Source: Thermoplasmatales archaeon (GTDB lineage: Archaea > Thermoplasmatota > Thermoplasmata > Thermoplasmatales > Thermoplasmataceae). Taken from it: a DNA stretch of 34,455 bases. The stretch is taken from contig JACWAH010000013.1 of NCBI GenBank assembly GCA_014874365.1, forward strand, positions 1 to 34,455. Direction: 5' to 3'. Below the pieces are notes generated by a model, which was not told the DNA's origin, searched no databases, and worked only from the letters and a program-made list of their open reading frames with translations. This document shows positions 1-7,506 of this stretch, one piece after another. Positions within the stretch are counted from its first letter, which is position 1. Each line of letters begins with the position of its first letter. The translations under genes and the position numbers were made by a program.

Positions 1-1
1 A

Positions 2-1330
2 ACGCCTGAATTCTACACAATTGCCAGTTCATGGGCTGCACTTATCCCGCTTTCAAATGATCTGGAAAGCCTCGCTCTCTTTGCAGACTACCAGTATGTG
101 AACGGAAGTGACCTGTACATTTACCATTATTACAACACCATCCCGTATGACCCGCACAGCAAGGTATTTCAGACAGCCATGCCCGGTGTCCTCTTGCCAT
201 TTCACCTGAAGCTCTATTTCAATCTGTCATCTCCGAGCCTGGTTCTCCCTTTCGTATCTTACGATAATGCCAGTCAGACCCCGGCACAATCACCTTCAAT
301 AACTAATGATGGAATTATTGGTGGAGGAGGGGGGAACTGTACGGATTTGACTCAGGTCATAAACAGTACTTCCTTCTATGGTCCATCGCCAATCTCGCAG
401 GAAATCTTCCCTGTGCATGACAATGGCAGTTCACAACTTATGGTGTCCTACTCGGCTTATTCCATCAAGGAATCCTTTAACTTTACTGCCACGGAGGTAT
501 ATGACCAGAAATCTGTGCTTATGTCCAGTTCACCCTCGTTCGGCACAAAAGGTCTGCAAATTACGGCTAATGGTTTTCAGATGTTTGCGTACCCGCAAAA
601 ACATTATAACGCCAGCATGGTATATATGCAAAACGTCACATGGGCCCTTAGCCTGATCAAAAACACTTACTTTGCGTATACAAATGGAGCCTGTGGGTAT
701 TATGGGTATACGTACAACTTCTATCAGAGGATTGTCGCCATAACCAACAGTACACAAGGTTATTCAATTGATTCAAATCTCCAAGAAAACGCGAATAATT
801 CTAATGCTAACGACTTCCCTGGATGGAATAAACTGGCCACCCTGCTTGACCCTGTATCCACGTTCATTACAGGAGTGAACGTTGGCAAAGGCAAGACGAT
901 TACAAACGTAGAGGCCAATATCTCAGGATATACCAATGCAACTCAGGCAGAGCAGCAGGCAACAGATAGCTTCGAATCTTATGTGATCAATGGATTAGAA
1001 TCAACCGCTATTGATGCTGCGCTTGGACTTATACCGTATATCGGAGGAGTGATCTCAAGCGCATATTCAGTGTATAGTACAATCCAAAGTTATTATTCTT
1101 CCATGGAAGTCAACTCCACTATCGCAAATGCAATAACCTCCATAATGGTCTGGGTTAATTCAAGTTTGAACCTCACCACTTTGACGTTAACAAATTTTAA
1201 GCTTTATAATACTACTGGTTCTAACGTGAATGTTTATGCACTCTCCGGCGCAACAAGCACTTTGCAAATAAACGGTGAATACTATACCTTTACTGCCCCG
1301 GCCGACGTGTATGAGATAGAGAGCACTTAA
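2..1330 (+). CDS. Surface or secreted glycoprotein-like protein, C-terminal part (5' end outside window)
   Basis: The frame is open from base 2 with no stop before TAA at 1328-1330, so the gene begins upstream of the window; the GTG at 98 is only an internal codon. The visible part has about 17 Asn-X-Ser/Thr sequons in roughly 410 residues, is rich in Ser, Thr, Tyr and Asn, and has few charged residues. This composition is typical of exported, N-glycosylated archaeal envelope proteins. A Gly-rich linker (GGGGG) lies near base 325. Bases 1008-1080 encode a hydrophobic, Gly-containing stretch (LGLIPYIGGVIS) that could be a membrane-active or hairpin segment. No hydrophobic anchor ends the protein. 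I do not recognise the family; a thermopsin-like protease or cell-surface protein are possibilities without motif support. That it is exported is inference from composition. Confidence 0.75.
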   Translation, partial: TPEFYTIASSWAALIPLSNDLESLALFADYQYVNGSDLYIYHYYNTIPYDPHSKVFQTAMPGVLLPFHLKLYFNLSSPSLVLPFVSYDNASQTPAQSPSITNDGIIGGGGGNCTDLTQVINSTSFYGPSPISQEIFPVHDNGSSQLMVSYSAYSIKESFNFTATEVYDQKSVLMSSSPSFGTKGLQITANGFQMFAYPQKHYNASMVYMQNVTWALSLIKNTYFAYTNGACGYYGYTYNFYQRIVAITNSTQGYSIDSNLQENANNSNANDFPGWNKLATLLDPVSTFITGVNVGKGKTITNVEANISGYTNATQAEQQATDSFESYVINGLESTAIDAALGLIPYIGGVISSAYSVYSTIQSYYSSMEVNSTIANAITSIMVWVNSSLNLTTLTLTNFKLYNTTGSNVNVYALSGATSTLQINGEYYTFTAPADVYEIEST

Positions 1331-1650
1331 GTTGCACACCTGGCAGGTGATGGTGTTGCATTCTGCCATGAAGATGAAAGGGAAGTAATGTATTGCCTAG
1401 CCGTTACAATCCTCATGAGAAGGGTAGCAGTGAGTCCCTACTACCACAGCCCTTCCTCATACAGACCTCCGGCCGGACTGTGGTTAAAACTGTAGGACAG
1501 GCTCTGGCAGAACCGGCTTTTCATGGGAAACTACTATGATCAGCCCTTATACGGTTTTGCACCTAAAAGCCATTTTTTGAACTAATTTAGGTGCGGGTAG
1601 ACTATTTTAGGAGCAGGATCGACATTAAGTGCAAAGCAATTCGTTTAGTA
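1331..1650. other. Intergenic stretch, no gene seen
   Basis: No convincing reading frame lies here. The stretch contains a short imperfect stem, ACCACAG at 1442-1448 against CTGTGGT at 1479-1485, enclosing the palindrome TCCGGCCGGA, and an inverted repeat nearer the thermosome that is listed separately. No tRNA-like fold and no insertion-sequence ends were recognised. Confidence 0.5.
1559..1613. promoter_or_regulatory. Inverted repeat plus third half-site upstream of the thermosome
   Basis: GCACCTAAA at 1559-1567 is matched exactly by its reverse complement TTTAGGTGC at 1586-1594, with 18 bases between. A related third copy, TTTTAGGAGC, follows at 1604-1613. The cluster ends about 40 bases before the TATA-like box of the chaperonin gene. 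Archaeal chaperonin genes are commonly heat-regulated, so a regulator-binding site is a reasonable inference. A terminator for an upstream transcript is less likely because no T-tract follows. Confidence 0.4.
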
Positions 1651-1662
1651 ATAGTTATATAG
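1651..1662 (+). promoter_or_regulatory. TATA-like box of the thermosome gene
   Basis: ATAGTTATATAG lies about 30 bases before the ATG at 1690. There is no Shine-Dalgarno sequence in front of the ATG, so transcription probably starts close to the start codon, as in many archaeal leaderless genes. Confidence 0.55.
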
Positions 1663-1689
1663 AAGTTTATTTTTACCAAGACGATCGAC

Positions 1690-3324
1690 ATGCTAGGAGG
1701 ACAGCCAATTTTCATATTAAAAGAAGGAACGAAACGCGAATCAGGCAAGGATGCCATGCAGAACAACATTGAAGCTGCAAAGGCAATTTCGACGTCTGTA
1801 AGATCTACGCTTGGACCAAGGGGAATGGACAAGATGCTCGTTGATTCCCTCGGTGACATCGTAATCACAAATGATGGAGTAACCATACTCAAGGAAATGG
1901 ATGTAGAACACCCAGCTGCGAAAATGATGGTTGAAGTGTCCAAGACACAGGACAGTTTTGTTGGAGATGGAACAACCACTGCAGTAATTGTGGCCGGAGC
2001 ACTGCTTGCTGAAGCAGAGAGCTTGATAAAACAGAACGTACATCCAACAGTCATTGCGGAAGGATACAGGATGGCTTCTGCACAGGCTAAGAAGGTATTG
2101 CACGACATTGCGAAACCTGTCAAGATTGATGATAAAGCCCTTCTTACGAAGATGGCTGAAACGGCACTCAGCAGTAAGAGCGCCTCCGGAAGCAAAGTAA
2201 AGCTGGCGGAAATTTCCTATGAAGTAGTCAAAAGCGTAGCCGAAAAGACCGACAACAAATATTCAGTTGATTTCGACAACATACAGTTCGTCAAGAAGAA
2301 AGGCGGAGAGATAGACGACACTGAACTCATCTATGGTATAATAGCAGACAAGGAAAAAGTCCATCCGGGAATGCCGGATTTCGTGAAAGACGCAAAGATT
2401 GCGCTTCTTAACGCTGCGTTGGAAATCAAGAAGCCTGAATTCGACACAAACATCAGAATCGATGACCCTTCAATGATTCAGAAGTTCCTGCAGCAGGAAG
2501 AATCGATGCTGAGGGATATGGTAAAGAAAGTCAAAGCTACTGGGGCGAATGTGTTGATCACCCAGAAAGGTATTGACGACCTGGCACAGCACTTCCTTTC
2601 CAAGGAGGGAATATACGCTGTAAGGAGAGTCAAGAAGAGCGATGTAGAGAAAATTGCAAAGGCAACAGGAGCGACTATCGCAAGTTCAATAGATGAATTA
2701 TCTTCGTCAGATCTAGGATTCGCAGCACTAGTAGAGCAGAAGAAAATCGACGAAGACTACATGACATTCGTAACCGGTTGCAAGAACCCCAAGGCCCTTA
2801 GCCTGCTTATAAGGGGAGGCACGGAACATGTAGTCGACGAAATTGAGAGATCGATCACAGATTCAGTTCATGTTGTTGCTGCCGCAATCGAGGACGGAAA
2901 ATACACATCCGGAGGCGGATCATCTGCTGCGGAGATTGCATTTAGGCTTGGCGAATTTGCAAAGAAAGTGGGAGGAAGACAGCAACTCGCAATTGAGAAA
3001 TTTGCCAACGCAATGGAGGAGATACCCAGAGCCCTTGCTGAAAATGCTGGCCTAGACCCTATCGACATCCTCATAAAAATCAGGAGCAAGCATGCAGAAG
3101 GCCAGAAGTACCACGGGATTAACGTTTACGACGGCGAAGTTCAGGACATGATCAAGGCAGGAGTAATAGAACCCATCAGAGTCGGAGAACAGGCAATCGA
3201 GTCTGCAACAGAAGCAGCAGTAATGATCCTGAGAATCGATGACGTTATAGCAACAAGATCCGGATCCAAGGGGCCAGGAGGAGGAATGCCTCCAGGCGGC
3301 GGAGAAGGCGGTCCGGAAGACTAA
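1690..3324 (+). CDS. ths: Thermosome subunit (group II chaperonin)
   Basis: This 544-residue protein is a full-length archaeal chaperonin subunit, which assembles into a double-ring ATP-driven protein-folding cage in the cytoplasm. Seen in the sequence: the N-terminal [12 protein letters not shown] motif (residues 41-52), TNDGVTIL (60-67), the nucleotide-binding GDGTTT (92-97), and the C-terminal Gly/Met/Pro-rich tail ending [14 protein letters not shown]. Length is normal for the family. The ATG at 1690 fits the family N-terminus and the TATA-like box 30 bases upstream. The gene stands alone, with a hairpin and T-tract directly after its stop. Many archaea carry two or more subunits; which paralogue this is cannot be said from this window. 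Confidence 0.97.
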   Translation: MLGGQPIFILKEGTKRESGKDAMQNNIEAAKAISTSVRSTLGPRGMDKMLVDSLGDIVITNDGVTILKEMDVEHPAAKMMVEVSKTQDSFVGDGTTTAVIVAGALLAEAESLIKQNVHPTVIAEGYRMASAQAKKVLHDIAKPVKIDDKALLTKMAETALSSKSASGSKVKLAEISYEVVKSVAEKTDNKYSVDFDNIQFVKKKGGEIDDTELIYGIIADKEKVHPGMPDFVKDAKIALLNAALEIKKPEFDTNIRIDDPSMIQKFLQQEESMLRDMVKKVKATGANVLITQKGIDDLAQHFLSKEGIYAVRRVKKSDVEKIAKATGATIASSIDELSSSDLGFAALVEQKKIDEDYMTFVTGCKNPKALSLLIRGGTEHVVDEIERSITDSVHVVAAAIEDGKYTSGGGSSAAEIAFRLGEFAKKVGGRQQLAIEKFANAMEEIPRALAENAGLDPIDILIKIRSKHAEGQKYHGINVYDGEVQDMIKAGVIEPIRVGEQAIESATEAAVMILRIDDVIATRSGSKGPGGGMPPGGGEGGPED

Positions 3325-3359
3325 ACTCAATTTTTTGAGTTTACCAATTTCTTTTTTTC
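3323..3359 (+). terminator. Hairpin plus T-tract after the thermosome
   Basis: AAACTCAA (3323-3330) and TTGAGTTT (3335-3342) form a perfect 8-base stem with a TTTT loop, overlapping the TAA stop. A second T-rich run (CTTTTTTTCT) follows at 3351-3360. In archaea the T-tracts alone may suffice for termination; the hairpin could also stabilise the mRNA 3' end. Confidence 0.6.
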
Positions 3360-3510
3360 TACAGATTTTAAACGGGAAGATTTCGACACGTGTCTATCGT
3401 GTCATTTTTATTGCATTTCATTCGGCTGTGAAATTTATTAATGGATTCAGGTTTTTAAAATAATACCGGCGGGATCAGTCATTATTTCAAAAACCTTTAT
3501 CCAGGACATC

Positions 3511-3743
3511 ATGGCAACGCGAGGGCTTAATACGAACATTATGGAGCACTGGATTTCTCAGGTAAGGAGGAAGAGGCAGCCCCATTGTGTCTTGAAGCGA
3601 TTAAACTATGTATTTCAGGTCTCTACAGAACAGTGGCGCTCATCAAGTTAGGGAGTTCATATAGAAATCCAGGGAAATTCGAGGATAGCTTCTCAACCAT
3701 GGAAAAAGCGGTAAAGGAAAGCAGTGGCGGCACGCTGCCTTAA
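3511..3743 (+). pseudogene. Possible frameshifted small gene of unknown family
   Basis: An ATG at 3511 opens a frame starting MATRGLNTNIMEHWISQV. A neighbouring frame is open for 70 codons from 3531 to TAA at 3741-3743 without a good start codon of its own. That second frame has coding-like composition (for example APLCLEAIKLCISGLYRTV and SSYRNPGKFEDSFSTMEKAV). Joining the two near base 3560 would need one frameshift and would give a helical protein of about 75 residues. I do not recognise a family. It may instead be chance open frame in non-coding DNA. Confidence 0.3.
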
Positions 3744-3975
3744 TTTTCCCAGGCCTATAATACCGGTTGGCTTGAGACAGGAAAAAGAGCCTGCTGAATT
3801 CGTTAAGAATGATCCCTGAGAATGGCGGTGGCTCAGGGGGAGATTCAGAAAACCAATAGATCGATACCTTTACGCCCCAGAGGACTCGCGAAACGATCCG
3901 GGCAAACAAATGCACGCCTGCACCTTGCAGTGGGTCTTAATCAACAACATTGGACTAGTAGTAATTTAGAATGAC
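3744..3975. other. Intergenic stretch, no supported gene
   Basis: One plus-strand frame reads through much of this stretch with a single TGA, which could be more of a decayed gene, but nothing recognisable is encoded. An opposite-strand open frame at 3643-3915 has no family features. No RNA gene was seen. Confidence 0.4.
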
Positions 3976-3979
3976 AATT

Positions 3980-3990
3980 TAGTTATATTA
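3980..3990 (+). promoter_or_regulatory. TATA-like box of taw1
   Basis: TAGTTATATTA lies about 24 bases upstream of the GTG at 4008. The same core (AGTTATAT) precedes the thermosome. The spacing predicts a leaderless transcript starting at or next to the GTG, which supports that start over nearby out-of-frame ATGs. Confidence 0.5.
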
Positions 3991-4007
3991 AATGTATATG
4001 CGAGAGC

Positions 4008-4958
4008 GTGCAGAATTCCTATGTCCAGGTCTATAAGAAACAGCATTATGGAATGGTGGGAAAGCATTCTGCGGTAAAAGTGTGCCACTGGACAAAATCT
4101 CAGCTTAATGGCGGAGAGGGATGTTACAAGGATACTTTCTACGGAATCGGTTCGCACCAGTGCATACAGATGACGCCGGCAGTTAATTCCTGTACGGAAA
4201 ATTGCTCATTTTGCTGGAGATTCCAGGGTTTCGATTCTATGCACATATCGGATGAGGACGACCCGGAATTTATCCTGGAGAATTCAATTCTCCAGCATAA
4301 AAAACTCCTTTCCGGGTTTAAGGGAAATCCTAAAGTGAGCAGGGAAAGGTGGGAGGAATCGCAAAATCCCAAGCACATCGCTATATCCCTTACCGGTGAG
4401 CCAACTATTTATTCCAGGCTCGGGGAGTTCATAGAACTAGCCACCAGAAGAGGGTTCAGCACGTTTCTCGTTACAAACGGAACGCTGCCTATGGTACTTG
4501 AAAAACTGCACCCGCTCCCGACACAGCTATACGTTACGGTTGCAGGTCCGACTAAGAAGGTATTCAACGAAGTGCTGAATCCAGCCATTGGAAACGCATG
4601 GGAAAATTTCAACCGCACTCTTGAGCTTCTTCCATCGCTGGATACCCGGAAGGTTGTAAGACACACCCTTGTGAAGGACGTCAACATGCCATTCCTCGAC
4701 GAGTATGAGAAAATGGATAGGACTGCCTCACCGGATTTCATAGAGTCCAAGGGATACGTCCACGTAGGGCAGTCTATGGACAGGCTGTCGGCCTCTAATA
4801 TGCCACCACATGAGATGGTTGTCGAGTTCTCAAAGGAACTTGGGAAAAGACTCGGATACGTTTACACAGCGGAAAGAAAGGAAAGCAGAGTTACTCTTCT
4901 GAGTAAAGATCCTAACAAAGCGAAAATTGATTTCAGCAAGATAGCAATGCCTTCCTGA
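4008..4958 (+). CDS. taw1: tRNA 4-demethylwyosine synthase Taw1 (TYW1-like, radical SAM)
   Basis: Taw1 converts N1-methylguanosine 37 of tRNA-Phe to 4-demethylwyosine using pyruvate and S-adenosylmethionine, the first ring-forming step of wyosine synthesis. The radical-SAM cluster motif CTENCSFC gives C62, C66 and C69. C26, C39 and C52 also match the three cysteines known to hold the second iron-sulfur cluster in archaeal Taw1. This numbering holds only if the GTG at 4008 is the start, so it supports that choice. SLTGEPTIYSRL, the family's SAM-contacting region, follows mid-protein. At 316 residues it has the usual archaeal length and lacks the flavodoxin domain of eukaryotic TYW1. It is followed after two bases by thymidylate kinase, so the two are probably co-transcribed. 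Confidence 0.95.
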   Translation: MQNSYVQVYKKQHYGMVGKHSAVKVCHWTKSQLNGGEGCYKDTFYGIGSHQCIQMTPAVNSCTENCSFCWRFQGFDSMHISDEDDPEFILENSILQHKKLLSGFKGNPKVSRERWEESQNPKHIAISLTGEPTIYSRLGEFIELATRRGFSTFLVTNGTLPMVLEKLHPLPTQLYVTVAGPTKKVFNEVLNPAIGNAWENFNRTLELLPSLDTRKVVRHTLVKDVNMPFLDEYEKMDRTASPDFIESKGYVHVGQSMDRLSASNMPPHEMVVEFSKELGKRLGYVYTAERKESRVTLLSKDPNKAKIDFSKIAMPS

Positions 4959-4960
4959 TA

Positions 4961-5647
4961 GTGAAGCATTTGACTTTTATTGCAATGGAAGGAATCGACG
5001 GTTCAGGCAAAACAACAGTTTCAAGGAAACTCAAGTCCCTTTTGACAGAAAAAGGATACAAAGTATTCCTTACAGAGGAACCCACGGGCAGCCTGAAAGT
5101 TGATCCTGTCTTGGCAGAAAAGAGGGACGCAGAATCTGCTTACAAATTATTGATGTCATTTACCGAAGACAGGATAAAGCATTCCAGGATCATAAAGGAA
5201 AAACTGGATGCCGGGGAAATAGTGATATCAGACAGGTACTTCCTTTCCAGTGCGGCGTATCAAGGTGTTCTCCTGAAGGACCTTTATTCCAGCAACACCG
5301 AACTCCTGAATTTTCTTCTCACTCTCTCCTCTCCCATTGAGGCATGGCCAGACATCGTGATCCTGCTCGACATCGATCCGGATCTGTCGCTAGAAAGGAT
5401 CAAGGCAAGATCGGATATTTCAAAATTTGAAGACAGCCGATACCTGAAAAAAGTGAGGGATTTCTATCTTGCTCTTTCAGAAATACTCTCAAGCAGGGTT
5501 CCACGGTACAATGTTCAAAGTGGGTCCGATCATGACACAGTCAGGCCATTTTGGAATAATCTGAAAAAAATTGAAATAATCGATTCCAGCATAAGAAGGA
5601 AATATCTCCTCTCCAGGTGTGTCAGTGCGGTAGAAGATATGCTCTAA
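4961..5647 (+). CDS. tmk: Thymidylate kinase (dTMP kinase)
   Basis: The enzyme phosphorylates dTMP to dTDP for DNA synthesis. The P-loop GIDGSGKTT is at residues 11-19 and the DRY motif (SDRYFLSSAAYQG) near residue 96, followed by a variable lid region. The GTG at 4961 is preferred over the in-frame ATG at 4985 because the later start would remove the first beta strand (LTFIAME) that leads into the P-loop. At 228 residues it is slightly longer than usual, with an extra C-terminal helix-rich tail. It starts 2 bases after the taw1 stop and overlaps the convergent map gene by 4 bases at its 3' end. Confidence 0.95.
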   Translation: MKHLTFIAMEGIDGSGKTTVSRKLKSLLTEKGYKVFLTEEPTGSLKVDPVLAEKRDAESAYKLLMSFTEDRIKHSRIIKEKLDAGEIVISDRYFLSSAAYQGVLLKDLYSSNTELLNFLLTLSSPIEAWPDIVILLDIDPDLSLERIKARSDISKFEDSRYLKKVRDFYLALSEILSSRVPRYNVQSGSDHDTVRPFWNNLKKIEIIDSSIRRKYLLSRCVSAVEDML

Positions 5648-6525
5648 GCTGTAGTCACGATCACTTCGTCAGAAAGTACCAGAACGGTGTGTTCCGCCTG
5701 GGAAATTAACGCACCGGAATGCTCCCTAAATACAGGAAAAGACAATATCTGTTTTCTCCCAAGCGATTCCCTTAAAACCTTATCCGGTTTCTCAACCTTC
5801 CCCTCAAGCCATCTTGCTGCGAAGGGAAGAGTATTGAATTCCCTGTAGAACATTCCATTTTTATCAATATTCGGTCCATCAAGCATGTAGATATTGCCGG
5901 GCTGCCCATTGTGAATCATCCCTATGCCCGTGGAAGCAAATGGCTCAATGGCGATAAGGGAACCAGGCCTTATGGTGGTCATGTTCATGTCGTCATAATT
6001 AGGAATGAAAACTGTTGAGTGAAGGTCATTTCGTTCAATTCCATGCCCTCCAAGGTTCCTGATGGGTTTGAATCCGAAAGATGCAATCACTTCCTCGATT
6101 TTCGCACCAATCCTGGAAACTGCAATGTTTGGCCTGACTACCTTTAGCGCTGCTTTCAAAGCCTCCCTGGAAGCGTCAATTAGATTGGAATGTTTACCAC
6201 TTTCTCCGACCTCGACTGTTGCGGCATTATCTGAACAGTATCCATCGTCGCTGGCTCCTATGTCTACCTTGACTATATCGCCCCTGGTGAACGTCTTCTT
6301 GTCATTGATGCCTGGAGTGTAATGTGCTGCCTCACTGTTAATTGATAAATTGAGAGGAAAGGAGGGGACCATTCCCATTTCCCTGATCAGAGACTCAGTC
6401 TTCGTGGCCGTTTCCAATAAAGTGGTGCCAGGTTCAATAAGAGTCAAAGCGAGTTCCAGTGCCTTTTTTCCGGCAATACCCGCATTTCTAATTTTCTTTA
6501 TAGCATCGTTGTCAAGAATTGTCAA
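5644..6525 (-). CDS. map: Methionine aminopeptidase, type II-like archaeal form
   Basis: This cytoplasmic metalloprotease removes the initiator methionine from new proteins. The five expected metal ligands are visible: D88 (VDIGASDDG), D99, H161 (GGHGIER), E194 (AIEPF) and E278 (AEHTVLV). The substrate-side His in AAHYTP (H68) is also present. At 293 residues it has the length of archaeal type II enzymes, which lack the long eukaryotic N-terminal extension. A TATA-like stretch (minus-strand sequence near 6540-6556) precedes the ATG. Its 3' end overlaps the convergent tmk gene by 4 bases. Confidence 0.95.
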   Translation of the reverse strand: MTILDNDAIKKIRNAGIAGKKALELALTLIEPGTTLLETATKTESLIREMGMVPSFPLNLSINSEAAHYTPGINDKKTFTRGDIVKVDIGASDDGYCSDNAATVEVGESGKHSNLIDASREALKAALKVVRPNIAVSRIGAKIEEVIASFGFKPIRNLGGHGIERNDLHSTVFIPNYDDMNMTTIRPGSLIAIEPFASTGIGMIHNGQPGNIYMLDGPNIDKNGMFYREFNTLPFAARWLEGKVEKPDKVLRESLGRKQILSFPVFREHSGALISQAEHTVLVLSDEVIVTTA

Positions 6526-6664
6526 TGTAGATGCAGATTATATGCCATTAAATTATGTTTGTTCTTATTTTGGAGAAAACGTCCTGCAGCTCAAGCTGGA
6601 GTTCCCTGAATTAAAAGCAAATAAGAAGAAGCCGTAATATCAGCCTGAGGGCCGAGGATCCGAA

Positions 6665-7033
6665 TCACTGCGAATGTGTATAGTTTCCCATTGCCTTATC
6701 CAGTATTGTCGACTTCTGGGGCTTGACAACAAGAAAGTGGCTCTTTTCCGGGTTGACCGGTTTCAATATTTTTACGATTTCCTTGGTCTCTGTGTCAAAT
6801 TCGATCAATCCTAGTGGCAGCGTGCCTTTCGCCATAGATATGACCCACACAGATTCATCCTTCTCACCTGAAAGCGTGGGGCTGTAAAACATGATATAGT
6901 CGCCATAAACGAAAAGCGTGGATATCTGGCGCATTCCAAGCGAAAAGCTGTTTGCGGCGACCATCAGCAAATCCGGTATGCTTTCAAAGACCTCATATTC
7001 GAATTTCATAAACCTAAAAACACTTTCAGACAT
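6665..7033 (-). CDS. Hypothetical protein, 122 residues
   Basis: I do not recognise the family. The protein begins MSESVFRFMKFEYEVFES and reads as alternating hydrophobic strands (TLFVYGDYIMFYSP, ESVWVISM, LGLIEFDTETKEIVKIL, SHFLVV), suggesting a small soluble beta-rich fold. It has no signal peptide, no cysteine motif and no membrane segment. A second in-frame ATG lies nine codons in, so the start is uncertain. It stands alone between the divergently arranged Rieske gene and the map promoter. The even amino-acid use and the absence of a competing frame support it as real. Confidence 0.6.
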   Translation of the reverse strand: MSESVFRFMKFEYEVFESIPDLLMVAANSFSLGMRQISTLFVYGDYIMFYSPTLSGEKDESVWVISMAKGTLPLGLIEFDTETKEIVKILKPVNPEKSHFLVVKPQKSTILDKAMGNYTHSQ

Positions 7034-7155
7034 AATAACATTTCAGGAGAAAAGTGCCAGGAAACCTTCAATTGCATTTTGTAAATATCCAAATAGCCTG
7101 TGGGTCAAGATTAAGGATCAATACACCCGATTGTCATCCAGTACCGAAAGATAGA

Positions 7156-7165
7156 ATTTTAAACA
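7156..7165 (+). promoter_or_regulatory. TATA-like box of the Rieske-etfBA operon
   Basis: AATTTTAAAC lies about 25 bases before the ATG at 7186. No Shine-Dalgarno precedes that ATG, so a leaderless transcript is likely. Confidence 0.45.
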
Positions 7166-7185
7166 GTTACTAATTATGATAATGT

Positions 7186-7506
7186 ATGACTTGGTACAAA
7201 GTTCTCAAGGAAGACGCACTGAAGGATTCGGACATTTTCAAGGTCAAGGCTGGATCGAAGGAACTCATAGTTATGAAAACAGGAGGGAAGTTCTACGCAA
7301 CTTCCTTTTTGTGTACACATGAACAGTATGACCTGTCGGAAGGATTCATAGACGACGGGAACCTCATCTGTCCCAATCATTTTGCGATCTTCAAGCCCCA
7401 GGATGGTACAGTAGTGAGCAACCCTGAAGGATCTGGAGAAATAGGATCACTTGAATCCTACAAAGTCAAAGTGGAAAACGGCGACGTTCTCGTAGAAGTT
7501 GAATGA
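7186..7506 (+). CDS. Rieske-type [2Fe-2S] ferredoxin
   Basis: This small soluble Rieske protein carries electrons through a His2Cys2-bound [2Fe-2S] cluster. All four ligands are present: C43 and H45 in CTHEQ, C62 and H65 in CPNH. At 106 residues it is the size of dioxygenase-type ferredoxins, and it has no N-terminal membrane anchor, unlike the Rieske subunit of cytochrome bc complexes. The last four bases (ATGA) overlap the start of the EtfBA gene, so translation is probably coupled. The natural inference is that it exchanges electrons with the flavoprotein. A decayed paralogue lies at 14842-15072. Confidence 0.93.
   Translation: MTWYKVLKEDALKDSDIFKVKAGSKELIVMKTGGKFYATSFLCTHEQYDLSEGFIDDGNLICPNHFAIFKPQDGTVVSNPEGSGEIGSLESYKVKVENGDVLVEVE

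Noticed and set aside
1008-1080. Assignment of the sequon-rich protein as a sulfolobicin or other named archaeal bacteriocin
   Set aside because: Only a short hydrophobic Gly-containing stretch suggests it; no family motif could be recalled and the 5' half is missing.
1602-2195. Minus-strand open frame of 197 codons opposite the thermosome
   Set aside because: It is a shadow of the well-supported chaperonin frame, with Ser/Ala-rich low-information composition and no family features.
3643-3915. Minus-strand open frame of 90 codons after the thermosome
   Set aside because: Composition is irregular (rich in Arg, Phe and Pro), no promoter is seen, and the plus strand gives the better, though decayed, coding signal.
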